From Petrosia ficiformis (taxonomy: Eukaryota; Porifera; Demospongiae; Haplosclerida; Petrosiidae), in NCBI GenBank assembly GCA_947044365.1, contig OX345636.1, forward strand, positions 58,593,537 through 58,657,536: a stretch of DNA of 64,000 bases, read 5' to 3'. Of this stretch, positions 1 through 9,954 are shown piece by piece (position 1 is the stretch's first letter; each line of letters begins with the position of its first letter). The notes under the pieces are model-generated. The model saw nothing but the letters and a program-made list of their open reading frames with translations, was not told the origin of the DNA and searched no databases. Both the position numbers and the translations under genes were made by a program.

Positions 1-365
1 CATGTATATACATGTATGTATGTGTATATGCATCACACTGTACACTACCATACATTGCAGATATACATGATTGTGTACATGTATATACATGTACCTTTAG
101 TAGATGTATATACATGTATGAATGTTTTCCGTAGGATATGAATCAAGCAAGTCACAACCACACCCATTAAACACACCTATTAAACACACCTATTTTGTAC
201 ACCTTCATTATATTAGCTGCACTATACATCTATACAGAAGTGATGTACAAGCAGATTATCTGATATAAACATCTCTCTTTAAGATCCTAGCATACATGCA
301 TTGTAGTTCAACATTATACATGTAGATCTAGTATTAAACAGGCCAAATTGCAAAACACAGTTTGT
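1..365. other. Non-coding, ACATGT-rich sequence
   Basis: No gene, RNA or element is recognisable here. The stretch is AT-rich and carries many copies of the palindrome ACATGT/TACATGTA, as does most intergenic DNA in the window. Confidence 0.6.
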
Positions 366-430
366 GATGCTTGAGCCAGTGTTTCAGTTGTAGCAACCAC
401 TACCTCAATTGTACTTGGTTTGAAATAATG
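366..430 (-). pseudogene. Relic resembling the exon at 53950-54089
   Basis: Read on the minus strand this segment encodes a stretch containing HYFKPSTIEVVVAT, close to HFKPKTIEVMVAT in the exon-like open reading frame at 53950-54089. There is no start codon and no clear splice site, so it looks like a decayed copy of the same unrecognised sequence. I do not recognise the protein family. The resemblance is seen directly; the pseudogene status is inferred. Confidence 0.35.
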
Positions 431-686
431 CCTCAATATGTTATGTTTAGATGTGTCTATTAGTCAAACAGAACACTTCTCAAAGTCTGGAAAAGGTTTC
501 ATAAAAAGCCTATTATTTATCTTCCTTGCATATACATGTATATAAATTTTAAGTTGCCAAATTGTTAGTTTTGCAGAAAATTGCTAATACACAGACACAT
601 GAATAAACAAAGAAAATCAATTACAATGTCCTCATGCATTAAGAAGCACAATTATTCATCCCAAATCAAAATACATGTGCTTACCT

Positions 687-834
687 TTATGAAAGTATGA
701 TTGCATTCTCCATTACTCCTGCATCAGGCATGATCTGATTAGCATGCTTGAAATCCTCACCAAGATGTTGAACACTTGATGTTGAACATTGGTAGAAATG
801 AAGCATCACAAGAAATTTCTTACGTACCAACTCT
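687..834 (-). other. Exon-like open stretch, unrecognised
   Basis: On the minus strand a pyrimidine tract ending in CAG (835-840) precedes an open stretch that begins ELVRKKFLVML and runs about 48 codons to a TAA at 687-689. The entry phase (one base, then GAG) fits the exit phase of the exon at 53950-54089, whose last codon is split after AG. If they belong to one family the join would restore an arginine. The homology of 366-430 to that exon makes a shared family plausible, but the two pieces are in an unexpected order and 53 kb apart. Function unknown. Confidence 0.25.
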
Positions 835-1156
835 CTGAGGAGGGGAGAAGACAAAATGTAATAAAAGATATATACCAGACAGAGCACATGAGGAAAAGTA
901 TTTGAGAACTGTTATTAACTACCCAAGAGTAGTGTTGCAGAGCTAAAAATAACATTCACATGTTGACTGGTCACTTTGTCCAGACATATTGAAATTTGCC
1001 CGGACATTGGGTTATTTTGAGTGGTCATCACTTAATGATATATTAAATAGATAATTAGACAATAATGTACGATTAGCTCCATGTATAACTCAATACAGTG
1101 TCACTGTATCGAAAAAAAAGAGTTGTACATGGAGTTAATGCCTATAATGCAATTAA

Positions 1157-3457
1157 TTATTTGTCTATCCAGTCATCCCACTCCTGAAGCAGTTCTGTAC
1201 CAGCATCACTTTCTTCACCTGAGTCGTCTGGAGAAATATCGTTAGTGGAGGATGAGCAACGTGCAGCATAATCTTTCCTGGGCCTTTGGTTTGGCCTTCT
1301 AACCTTGTCACTCCACCAAAGACTAATACTGTGATCAGCATTGAAACTATTAAGAGGGACACGGTCTGAGTTGAGAACGAGAAGGTCATCTAATAGTTCA
1401 TTGCCTAATGAGGACCTCTTATCAACCTTTATCAACTTGAGAGTGGAAAAGACTCTCTCAAGCTTCCCGTTCGACACAGGAAGAGTAAACAGTAGCCGAA
1501 CAAGTTGAAGAATGTTAGACCAACTAGATGCATTGGGAGCGTGATAGAGTCTCCACCAAACAGATTGATAGTCCATTGTGGCAAGGCTGATGAATTGGTT
1601 GGCATAAGTAATCATGTCATGAAATTCATCCTTTAGTTGTTCAATAACAACTCCATTAGACTCAAGTGGATGCTTAAATCTCACACCCAGCCTGACGATT
1701 GCTTCCATAGGAGGATCACTATTCTCTTCACCAGAGTCATCTCCTACATCTAAGACCTTCTCCCACCCCTGGGTAGCTAAAACAAAGATGATATCACGAA
1801 TCAGCTGCATGTCTGACCAGGCCAGTCTTGATTTTAAGCAATCAGTAACAGACACACAAAGGTGTTGGTACTGAGCAGTGTAGTGGTTCTTAGCTTGGTC
1901 AAAATTTTGCAAGGACTGACACTGATATACTCTTTCTCCATCCTCCAGGAGGATCTTCTTCAGAGTTGATGCATAAGTTGGCCATTTTTCCAGAGGCAAA
2001 GAGCTAAGCTTGTTTATTTCTTTAACTGTCCTTAGTAGACTCATGAAGGCAGCAAGCACATCCAAGTCATCACTCTGAACTACCTTGGAAAATACAGCAC
2101 AAGGTGAAAGCAAGTCCACATAAAAAGCACAGCCTAAAAGGTACTTAGCATTGACCCACTTATGACAATATCCTCTAAGCTTAACCTGGTCATTAGACTT
2201 AACAGAGCTGTCTTCAGAAAGAGCAGTGAGGTGATTGGTGTATGCTCCATACTTCGAAAGGACACGTTTCATTGCGTTAATTTTGTGTGTTACCCATCTT
2301 GAACCACTGGCACGCACTGGCTTAATACCTTTGTCATCAAAAGTCAAGCAATTTTTGAGATCATCAATTATTTCCACCAACTGCCTACACTTTTTGGGTG
2401 ACTTCTCATATATGTAATACAATCTGAGGAGCATCTCATCAATGAGTTCAAATGATGTATGTGAGAGGGCATCCTTGATGGCCAACTCCACCCTGTGAGC
2501 CAAACACCACATCCAAAACACCCATGGCAGCTCCTTTTCTACCAACCCCTTCATACCGGCTGCAGCAATGTTGGCAGATGCTCCATCAGTTCCAATTCCA
2601 ACCAGATGTTTGCATGCATCAGGGTTTATTCCTGTAATACCAAGCCTCCCCAAGGCGCTTCGCATGCAATCAAAAAGCCCTTGACCAGTTACTTCTTGAG
2701 GCCTATCAACAGCAAAAAAATTCATCCTGGTTGTGACTTTCTCATTACTACCATCAACATCACACCATAGTATAAGAAAGATCTCATCATCTATGTTACC
2801 TGCATCAGTCGAACCATCCATGAGCAGTGAGAAATATTTGGCCTGGGAAAGGCACTTCAATAAGTCTTCCCTTCTGGATTTAGCAATGTAGTGGCAAAAC
2901 GTTTTGCCAGCTACTTCATTGGTAAAGGAAGACCCTATATTAACACCATGGTGTGCCTCTAATTCACAAATGCTAGGATACTTGCTGAAGGCAAGTTTTT
3001 CAGTGGCTACAAAATGGGCTATGTCAAACTTCTTCCTGAGTGTCTCCTTTGCATCTTCAGGCAATACAGTGAGAGCCTTAGCAATGGGAGCATATGAGGA
3101 TGGACTAAGGCCAGAAGACTGTGCATGCTCTTTCTTCAAGAGCATCATTGCATGTGCATGTTGATCAGTCCCTGCATGGTCTTTAATATTGCTGGTGCGA
3201 ACAGAGTCAGCTCCCACAATCCACTTATTACTATAATTTCGCCGACCAGCAATCTTAGATTTAAATTTGCGACACACTTTACAAGACAGCTTGGTTACCA
3301 TCTTCTTCACACCTTCATTCTTTACTTCACAGTCCAGCCAGGACATAGTCTGAAGCTCCTTGTCCAGCTCTGTCTGCCACTTTGTAAAGGTTAAATGGGT
3401 AACACTTCTTTTCTTAGAAGGCTCATCAACATCTTGCCCTGAATGGCTTCGCTTCAT
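1157..3457 (-). CDS. hAT-family transposase (ZNF862/ZMYM-like type)
   Basis: This is a single uninterrupted 766-residue reading frame occupying most of the hAT element at 938-3815. An N-terminal zinc-finger-like region has CKVC at residues 59-62 with His94 and His100, like the TTF/BED-type fingers of hAT transposases. The RNase H-like catalytic core shows LLMDGSTD (Asp214) and GIGTDGASAN (Asp291), then a CLAHRVELA motif at 318-325. The C-terminal dimerisation domain holds LPVSNGKLERVFS, whose Glu667 is the expected third catalytic residue. The predicted activity is excision and integration of the element. The start is the first ATG; 341 bp of 5' element DNA precede it. The family resembles animal ZNF862-like proteins, so domestication is an alternative, but intact ends argue for an ordinary transposon. 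Confidence 0.9.
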   Translation of the reverse strand: MKRSHSGQDVDEPSKKRSVTHLTFTKWQTELDKELQTMSWLDCEVKNEGVKKMVTKLSCKVCRKFKSKIAGRRNYSNKWIVGADSVRTSNIKDHAGTDQHAHAMMLLKKEHAQSSGLSPSSYAPIAKALTVLPEDAKETLRKKFDIAHFVATEKLAFSKYPSICELEAHHGVNIGSSFTNEVAGKTFCHYIAKSRREDLLKCLSQAKYFSLLMDGSTDAGNIDDEIFLILWCDVDGSNEKVTTRMNFFAVDRPQEVTGQGLFDCMRSALGRLGITGINPDACKHLVGIGTDGASANIAAAGMKGLVEKELPWVFWMWCLAHRVELAIKDALSHTSFELIDEMLLRLYYIYEKSPKKCRQLVEIIDDLKNCLTFDDKGIKPVRASGSRWVTHKINAMKRVLSKYGAYTNHLTALSEDSSVKSNDQVKLRGYCHKWVNAKYLLGCAFYVDLLSPCAVFSKVVQSDDLDVLAAFMSLLRTVKEINKLSSLPLEKWPTYASTLKKILLEDGERVYQCQSLQNFDQAKNHYTAQYQHLCVSVTDCLKSRLAWSDMQLIRDIIFVLATQGWEKVLDVGDDSGEENSDPPMEAIVRLGVRFKHPLESNGVVIEQLKDEFHDMITYANQFISLATMDYQSVWWRLYHAPNASSWSNILQLVRLLFTLPVSNGKLERVFSTLKLIKVDKRSSLGNELLDDLLVLNSDRVPLNSFNADHSISLWWSDKVRRPNQRPRKDYAARCSSSTNDISPDDSGEESDAGTELLQEWDDWIDK

Positions 3458-3522
3458 TATAAAAACACTTCAAAGCTTTAACAGCTGTTACACTATAATA
3501 ACTCACACATGTGTGTATGCTT

Positions 3523-3534
3523 TGCGCATGCGCG
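3523..3534. promoter_or_regulatory. NRF-1-like site upstream of the transposase
   Basis: TGCGCATGCGCG lies 65 bp upstream of the transposase start, in otherwise AT-rich DNA, and matches the palindromic consensus recognised by NRF-1 (alternating GCGCA/TGCGC). It lies inside the transposon, so the element may carry its own housekeeping-type promoter. Assignment is by motif only. Confidence 0.4.
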
Positions 3535-3815
3535 CTTAATTATGCTGCTTAAGCAAACATGAAAAAATGGAGAAGACAGATGTAAAAGAAAAACGCAACT
3601 TAGATGGTTAAAAGATGGAGTGTTTAAATAACTATCTTTGACAACAAAAAAGTCTTCATCAATGTAAGAATTCTTGTGTTGTTAGCTAGTTAATTATATC
3701 ATGCATTTTTCAAAATTTTGTCTGGACATAATGACCAAGTGTGCTATTATTTGAGTGGCCATGACCGAGATTTGCACGGAAATTGACCGTTGTCCGGATG
3801 TTATTTTTAGCTCTG

Positions 3816-4547
3816 GTGTTGTGGTTTTGTCTTATGGGGTTTTCCCCATTACTGATGTTTATACAGTACTTCTGCACATATTTATCTGATGTATATAATT
3901 ATAGTTTTCTAGTTTGTCACTTTCCTAAATTTATCCTTAATCTATAATCTTGTTATCTTAAGTGACTTGTTATTTTGTAGAGTGTTATTTCAGTTGCTAC
4001 CTTATTCTAATAAAAGTACTCTTAAATCAACTATCTAACTATATCACTACTGTACCACCATGGCATGATAAACAAGATTAGCACACTAATTGATGCTACT
4101 ATAGTGGAAAGTGCTGAAACATGTGGTTAGTTACTGATTTCATTGCTTGTTCTCTCACACACACACACACACACAAATAGTGGCAAATGATGGTTAAGGT
4201 CTTACATGTACATGTAGGTTAAGATAATAATCATCACAACCTGAACACACACACACATGTACACATTTTAACTCACAAATCATTGATACTATCCTTCACA
4301 AAGATGAAATGAAGATTCTAAAGGGATTACAAATACAGTTATTATAATTCCTATAATTAGTTAGTGGTTGCTGAAACTTTATAGTATTAATTAAATTTCC
4401 CCTAAAAGCAATATGCTGTGCTGTGCAGAACCCTCACCACCATGATATATTAAGAGTGGTCACACTGTAAAAACCAATGGGTTATTTTAACCCTCATTTG
4501 AGTAACAATGTAATTATTTGACAAATGACTGATTTCACATCCACAGC

Positions 4548-4592
<45 letters not shown>

Positions 4593-6262
4593 TCATTAAG
4601 AAGTATAATGTACTTCAATAAAACACTAGTACTAGGGGTACAGTAAAGTATACATGTACATCAATTGATGAAAATTTCACCTCCATTTTAAAGTTTAGAA
4701 TTTAATTAGAGCTACAATTAATGACAGTGGTATTCTTTGATTTCACCTTGTTTGTTCACATTGATGAGCCCTACGTTACTTTGATTTTTGTAGAAAACTT
4801 TGATTTCTATTTTATTGCTACTACTCGTAAACACAATTCATCCCATAATTGATATTGGTATATAATGTGCTGACATGATAAGATTATTCATACACAACAT
4901 CTCTAGAGAGACTCCAGCAGATTTTATAATTATATTCATTATTAGATAAACAAGGGTGTGGCAGTAAAGGTATTCCAATCAATTTAGATTCATCAACAAT
5001 GGGATGAATAAAAAAGTAATATTAACACAGAACAAGTCACCTGACTAATCAGGTGATGCATACTGAGAGTAATTTAATTATGCAGTCAAGGTTAGGGACA
5101 GACTCAGTACATTCTTTTCCTGTGCAAATAGGCAGTGCCATTGTGCATATTCAATACCTTTAAGCCAACCCACACAATCAGTGACTCATATAGACCCTTC
5201 CTGCCTGATGTTCCCAACTCACACCAGGAGAATGCTTCAACCAATCTGCAATGCATACAAAGCTGATGAAAGGATGTGTTTGTTAACTTACAAAAACAAA
5301 ACCAGTGAGTATACCATACCCAGCAAGTATGGGAAAGCAAACCAGTCTCTAATGTTTTGCTGTTGGCGGCAAATAATTACAAATAATGATTGTGGTTAAT
5401 AATTACATGACATCTGAGACAGCACAGACAAATAAATCACTGGACGCTTCTCACATGATGGGTGTGGCTGGGGATAAGACTATACTTTAAGCTTTTTCTT
5501 TATTTCTGGAATCACTCATCATCACAAAACTGTAAACAAAAAGAGAAGCTCACTTATAATCAAAAAGTCAAAATGAATGTCTATATTGTATTTCATATAA
5601 TATTAATAATTGCAGGATATTGAACTAGCATATGAAAGGCTGATAACTGCATCCAAAAACAGTGAAATAACTATGATAATAATTAGGTTTCAACAGAAGT
5701 ATAATATTTGAAGTTTGTGATATGCTAGTAGCTTATACCTCTTTTTATAAAGAATATAGACACTTTGCCATTTGGTTTGCTCACTATGATAATTGTGGCC
5801 CTAGTCTTTTTAATCATAAATTATGGTTCAAATAATAATAATAATTTTGATGCATCACAATAGACTTAGCTACATGTATCTTACCTTTTATTGAGTCTTT
5901 ATATTCCATATCTTAAACTAGCCTTCCTTCCAAACATAACAACTTCTATCATGTTCATAATATTGAAAATGTTTTGGTACTTTGATAGAATTGATACATC
6001 ATCTCTGTCTATTGAAATAGAGAAATGTAGACTATTGTACAATTATCAGAGAGTACAGTAGTACTGTCTATGTAGGGATGGCACAGAAAAAAAATGGCCA
6101 CCCATACATTTCAATTGCAAGTGATGAGCTGAAATCTCTGGTAATATATACAGATAAGTTTTAATACACACCTACCTATTCATATCTATGACTACCAACA
6201 CCTTCTAGATGGCCAAAGATTGTTGTTAAGGTAGAGAGCCGGCGAGTGGCAAAACTGGCAAA
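3816..6262. other. Non-coding stretch with simple repeats
   Basis: No convincing gene was found. The stretch contains an AC/AT microsatellite and scattered low-complexity DNA. A minus-strand open stretch near 5100-5340 has an acceptor-like tract but no recognisable similarity and was not called. I looked here for the 3' exons of the enolase gene (minus strand) and could not find them. Confidence 0.5.
4551..4591. repeat. (AC)n(AT)n microsatellite
   Basis: An uninterrupted AC run passes directly into an AT run. This is an ordinary simple repeat. Confidence 0.9.
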
Positions 6263-6268
6263 ATCTTC

Positions 6269-6271
6269 ATA

Positions 6272-6319
<48 letters not shown>
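6269..6319. repeat. (ATT)n microsatellite
   Basis: About 16 tandem ATT triplets. They directly abut a MITE fragment at 6320-6415 and may have grown at its broken end. Confidence 0.9.
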
Positions 6320-6415
6320 TGATGACCAAAAAGGCTCACTTCCATATTGTACATATCAGACTTATAATTGATAATCAGTAGAATTTTCAATATCGATTGA
6401 TTAAATGATTAATTG
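6320..6415 (+). mobile_element. Fragment of the TAGGGCTGGG MITE family
   Basis: The sequence from TTTGATGACCAAAAAGGC to the ATCGATTGATTAA motif matches the 3' half of the complete MITE at 23379-23653. Both terminal inverted repeats are missing. It is followed at once by the 28S rRNA fragment. Confidence 0.6.
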
Positions 6416-6417
6416 AA

Positions 6418-6606
6418 CTCCAGATATCCTGAGGGAAACTTTGGAGGGAATTAGCTACATGTACTACACAGTTCAATTCGTGTGTTTCATCCCTATACCC
6501 TAGTGCAACGATTGATTTGCACATCAGAAATGCTATGGGCCTCCACAAGAGTTTCCTCTGGCTTCACCCTCCTCGGGCATAGTTATCCATCTTTCGGGTC
6601 GTTACA
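6418..6606 (-). pseudogene. Decayed fragment of 28S (large-subunit) rRNA
   Basis: Read on the minus strand, several blocks match conserved eukaryotic 28S rRNA in the correct order: GACCCGAAAGATGG, AACTATGCCCGAGG, GTGAAGCCAGAGGAAACTC, then a GGTATAGGG block, then TTCCCTCCAAAGTTTCCCTC. The copy is roughly 80-85 percent like the general animal sequence by eye and covers only about 190 bases. It lacks any flanking rDNA, so it is a dispersed relic and not a ribosomal locus. It could be a reverse-transcribed fragment or part of an rRNA-derived SINE. Sequence just beyond 6606 is not clearly ribosomal. Confidence 0.8.
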
Positions 6607-6805
6607 GGAATGCTATCACTTGAAACCGGCCACAGCGTTACCACTAGGGTTGGTTTGCGACACGCACACAGTCTCTGCTGGCTAAACGTGTTTGCAGTAC
6701 TCCTATATCTTAGTCACAGTTAAAGACTGTCTGTATGACACAAAATCTAATGATGAAATGAGAAAAGGAAATGTCTAAACAATAAAACATTTAGCAGGTG
6801 GTGCA

Positions 6806-7188
6806 CTTATGGAGGGATGAGTGAAGGGGTAATGAAATTATCCCTCTTCAGAGTTTTAATAATTATAGAGGGGTGAGTGAAGGGGGTAATGAAATTATAC
6901 CTCTCCAGAGTTTTAATAATTATAGAGGGGTGAGTGAAGGGGTAATGAAATTATACCTCTTCAGAGTTTTAATAATTATAGATGGGTGAGTGAAGGGGTA
7001 ATGAAATTATCCCTCTTCAGAGTTTAATAATTATAGAGGGGTGAGTGAAGGGGTAATGAAATTATCCCTCTCCATAGTTTTAATAATTATAGACGGGTGA
7101 GTGAAGGGGTAATGAAATTATCCCTCTCCATAATTTTAATAATTATAGACGGGTGAGTGAAGGGGTAATGAAATTATACCTCTTCAGC
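6806..7188. repeat. Minisatellite, about 56-bp unit, nearly 7 copies
   Basis: The unit contains GGGTGAGTGAAGGGGTAATG followed by an AAATTATCCCTCTYCA-type segment and TTTTAATAATTATA. Copies are nearly identical, with small changes such as TCCCTC/TACCTC and GAGGGG/GACGGG. Confidence 0.9.
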
Positions 7189-7391
7189 GTTTTAACAAGA
7201 ATGGGTTAACTAATACTTAACGTACTATAATTATAATAGTGCTGTTAAAAACACGCACTGTTGCGACCAGACCCTCCTCTATGTGGTGAAGTACAATAAT
7301 TATAAACATAATACACCAAAAATGATAATAATTATATATTATGTAATATATATCATTGCTCATTTGTATGGGTCAGAGTCATATAATCATG

Positions 7392-7756
7392 GAGCATGTG
7401 TACTTGTGTACTTGTATACACTACCAATATTACACATGTACACACATGTACATGTACATACATGTATCAATATTACACATGTACATACATGTACATACAT
7501 GTATGTATACGTGTGCTTGTATACACTACCAATATTACACATGTACATACATGTACACACATGTATGTACATTTGTACTTGTATACAGTACCAATATTAC
7601 ACATGTACATACATTGTGTACTTGTATACTCTACCAATATTACACATGTACATACACATGTACATGTACATACATGTATGTACATGTGTACTTGTATACA
7701 CATGTATGTACATTTGTACTTGTATACAGTACCAATATTACACATGTACATACATA
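7392..7756. repeat. Irregular ACATGT-rich minisatellite
   Basis: Repeats of the form CTACCAATATTACACATGTA alternate with variable numbers of CATACATGTA blocks and TGTACTTGTATACA. All overlapping reading frames here are products of the repeat and are not genes. The array ends directly against the retroelement relic at 7753. Confidence 0.9.
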
Positions 7757-8027
7757 ACAAGGTCAGGGACCTCACTGCCTAAATGTTAACTGAAGTTTAT
7801 CATGATGTGGATATTGAACCCAGGCAACAGTAATTAACTGGTGAACACCTATTCAACAGCACTGCCAACACAGATGATGGAGCTTGTTTGGATGGCAAAG
7901 CAAGAGGTTTGTGGAACAACATGCAATGTGCATTTTTTGGACATTAGGGTACTTTACCTGAATGCATGAAGCAACCAGTCCTCTTCCCTGTTTACTGTAT
8001 ATAACAAGCATGAACCCGGAAAACAAG
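7753..8027 (+). pseudogene. Decayed C-terminal tail of a retroelement polyprotein
   Basis: The plus strand encodes, across stops and frameshifts, HNKVRDLTA, then LTEVYHDVDIEP, then TANTDDGACLDG, then a DIRVL segment and a YNKHEPG segment. I recall this order (HNEIRDLTA, LTEVCHDVCIEP, TAN..DGARLD, FDVRVFNPYAPS, YRKHE) from the C-terminal part of reverse-transcriptase-encoding elements common in sponges, cnidarians and molluscs; the exact family name is uncertain. Several stop codons make it non-functional. The relic at 12121-12745 covers the part of the same protein that comes just before this piece. Confidence 0.55.
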
Positions 8028-8505
8028 ATATACATGTATAGAGAAAAAAACTATCCCTATGACTGCTTTGTGGTGTCCATCATTCAGTAATCATGGGTAA
8101 CTTTATGATGCCTGAAACACATTAGCCTATTATAGTTATTATTTTGACCATCTATTCTGTTTAACTTTTAAAGGACCTTGTAGAACTTTAGGATTATATT
8201 TCAGGTAGAATAGCTACATGTAGCTATTAGTTCCAATTTCTATGTAAGCTACGTAAGTTATATGGCTGATTCAGGATGAATAATGTTTGAACATTATAGA
8301 GAGGGTATGGTTTCAATTCGCCGACTCTCATTTTTTCCTACTAAACCTACTAAACTGTAGGGGGATATGTCATCATTATATTGTACAAAATTATTCAAGG
8401 CAGTATCGGATTGAGTGTTGATTTATATGATACAAAAGTAACTTAGTAGGCAAAATGAGAGAATATAAAGTGTTCCTAAATCACAGAGAGATATGAGTCC
8501 TTTAC

Positions 8506-8630
8506 CTGAATATCAGTACTACTGGTAAGAGCTGTCCATGATTCCCAGTCATCTTGATCAAACCCATCCTCAATAGACACAATAGGATATTCTGATATGA
8601 ATCCTTTGTATAAATCACACAACTGACTAC
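8506..8630 (-). CDS. Enolase, internal exon
   Basis: The exon starts after CTCTTCACAG and ends before GTAAAG. Its 125 bases complete a split glycine from the exon at 9774-9939 and then encode [27 protein letters not shown] and SSTDIQ. These match enolase (2-phosphoglycerate to phosphoenolpyruvate, glycolysis), including the metal-ligand Glu in SIED. Nearly all enolases have SIEDP here, so the glycine after SIED is odd. The following exon, which should begin near VGDDLTVTNP, was not found to the left. Partial gene or young pseudogene; both exons are open and correctly phased. Confidence 0.8.
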
Positions 8631-8711
8631 CTGTGAAGAGATTGATGATGATACTAATACAAAGACACAATATTACTAATTGATGTTACCCACAAAGGAC
8701 GGTACCATGAC

Positions 8712-9209
8712 TAGGGTTGGGTTAAGCTCAAGCCCATCAAATTTTGTCAAGCTCAAGCTCAAGCCCCAGCCCATCTAATCATAAGTTTAAGCTCCAGCCC
8801 TTGGTTAAAAGGAAGTGGAAGCTCAAGCCTTTTCTTTGGACAATTGGTAATAAACATTTATTCACAAGAAACAACATCACAATTAGATCTTATGAACGTC
8901 AATTGTTCAAATCTTGAGTCACTTAGGCGACATCTGTCCGGTCGATAAATTTTACCCGCTATGCTGAACAATCTTTCGACTGCTGCTGATGACGCTGGAA
9001 TGGTATTTTTTTATTAACTGAAAGAAATTTTATGAACTCAAAGTGAGCTTACATGTAAGTACAAGCCCAGTAATTAGCACTTGAGCTTAAGTAGAAGCTC
9101 AAGCTATTGAGCTTGTAAACAACAAGGGCTTCAAGCCCTCTCAAGCTCTTCATAAAACTGGGCTTAAGCTCAAAAAGGCTTAAGCTCCAAAGGGCTTGAC
9201 CCAACCCTG
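8712..9209 (-). mobile_element. 498-bp hAT deletion derivative with 8-bp TSD
   Basis: The ends are TAGGGTTGGG (8712) and CCCAACCCTG (9209), an imperfect 10-bp inverted repeat differing only at the first base. The 8-bp direct repeat ACCATGAC flanks both sides (8704-8711 and 9210-9217). Both subterminal regions are arrays of an AAGCTCAAGC-like motif in opposite orientations, probably transposase-binding sites. The middle retains only the end of a transposase gene (8858-9001). The element lies in the intron between the two enolase exons. Confidence 0.92.
8858..9001 (-). pseudogene. Remnant of hAT transposase C-terminal dimerisation domain
   Basis: An open minus-strand segment of 47 codons, ending in TAA, encodes IPASSAAVERLFSIAGKI followed by YRPDRCRLSDSRFEQL. 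This is the hallmark hATC motif with the catalytic-triad glutamate in VERLFS. All of the upstream transposase is missing, so the element cannot move by itself. Confidence 0.85.
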
Positions 9210-9456
9210 ACCATGACGCCCTTCCACCCTTTAGTCTTGCTCTCTCTTCCTTTAATTTCAAAGCTTACTCTGTTTTACAATATTTATTGAACATTATTGA
9301 CCAAAAGTCGTGTATCACTGATGCACCTTTAATATTTATCCAGGGGAAAACACTGATACAAATGTACATCTCAATGTATACATGTACTGTATATGGAATT
9401 AGATTATCAAAAGATTTATGAACTTGATGCACATTGTTTAAGATAGTACAAGAAAC

Positions 9457-9640
9457 AAGAGAGAGTTTGGAAATAGAAAGGAAGAGAGAGTGTGGAATAG
9501 AGAGGAAGAGAGAGTGTGGAATAGAGAGGAAGAGAGAGTGTGGAATAGAGAGGAAGAGAGAGCGTGGAATAGAGAGGGATAGAAGCAGAAGAGAGAGTGT
9601 GGAATAGAGAGGAAGAGAGAGTGTGAGAATAGAGAGGGAT
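9457..9640. repeat. Purine-rich minisatellite, about 24-bp unit
   Basis: The unit resembles GAGTGTGGAATAGAGAGGAA and is repeated about seven times with small insertions, on a purine-only strand. It lies within the enolase intron. The overlapping 138-residue minus-strand frame is a product of the repeat. Confidence 0.85.
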
Positions 9641-9773
9641 AGAAGAATAAGAGAGAGAAGGAGGAACGAGGGGAAATACATTTTTTTAGGAGCGAGAAAG
9701 CAAGAAATGAGGAATAAAATGAATTGTTAGTAAAAGAAGGAATGGATCAGAAATATAATTAATATAATCTTAC

Positions 9774-9939
9774 CAGTTAACCATTTTGATGGATCACTGT
9801 TTGGATTTTTAAAATCACGATCATATTTCCCATCTTTGTAAAATTCACTGGCAGCACAATCCACTCCAATCTTTACTTTATCACTATATTCAGCCTTCTC
9901 TATAGCAACCTTCAATAACTCCAATCCTTCACGATTATC
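9774..9939 (-). CDS. Enolase, internal exon
   Basis: Minus-strand exon between an acceptor ending TTATTAG (AG at 9941-9940) and the donor GTAAG (9773-9769). It encodes [16 protein letters not shown], then [18 protein letters not shown] and [14 protein letters not shown], a near-perfect match to enolase, including the metal-binding aspartate in IGVD. It enters in phase 0 and leaves in phase 1; the exon at 8506-8630 supplies the missing two bases. Upstream exons that should encode the N-terminal domain and the GDEGGFAP loop were not found in the next 3 kb. Gene completeness is therefore doubtful. Confidence 0.85.
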
Positions 9940-9954
9940 CTAATAATTATAATT

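Larger units (their letters stand above)
938..3815 (-). mobile_element. Complete-looking hAT DNA transposon (2878 bp)
   Basis: Perfect 18-bp terminal inverted repeats bound the element: CAGAGCTAAAAATAACAT at 938-955 and its reverse complement at 3798-3815. The direct repeat GTGTTG lies immediately outside both ends (932-937 and 3816-3821), a 6-bp target-site duplication. Most hAT elements make 8 bp, but hAT groups with 5- and 6-bp duplications are known. Subterminal DNA on both sides contains short motifs of the type TGTCCGGA and GTGGTCAT in several copies, possible transposase-binding sites. Perfect inverted repeats, a matching duplication and an uninterrupted transposase gene indicate recent activity. 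A related short element lies at 42358-42682. Confidence 0.9.

Noticed and set aside
5104..5340. Possible exon on the minus strand, considered as a missing enolase 3' exon
   Set aside because: An acceptor-like CATCAG precedes it, but no frame matches enolase and the best frame soon meets a stop.
7283..7789. Overlapping frames of 100-168 residues on both strands
   Set aside because: They are translations of the ACATGT-rich minisatellite; composition is Tyr/Cys/Thr/His only. The one real coding trace is the retroelement relic starting at 7753.
9265..9681. 138-residue minus-strand frame rich in Leu/Ser
   Set aside because: It is a purine minisatellite read on the opposite strand; no conserved motif.
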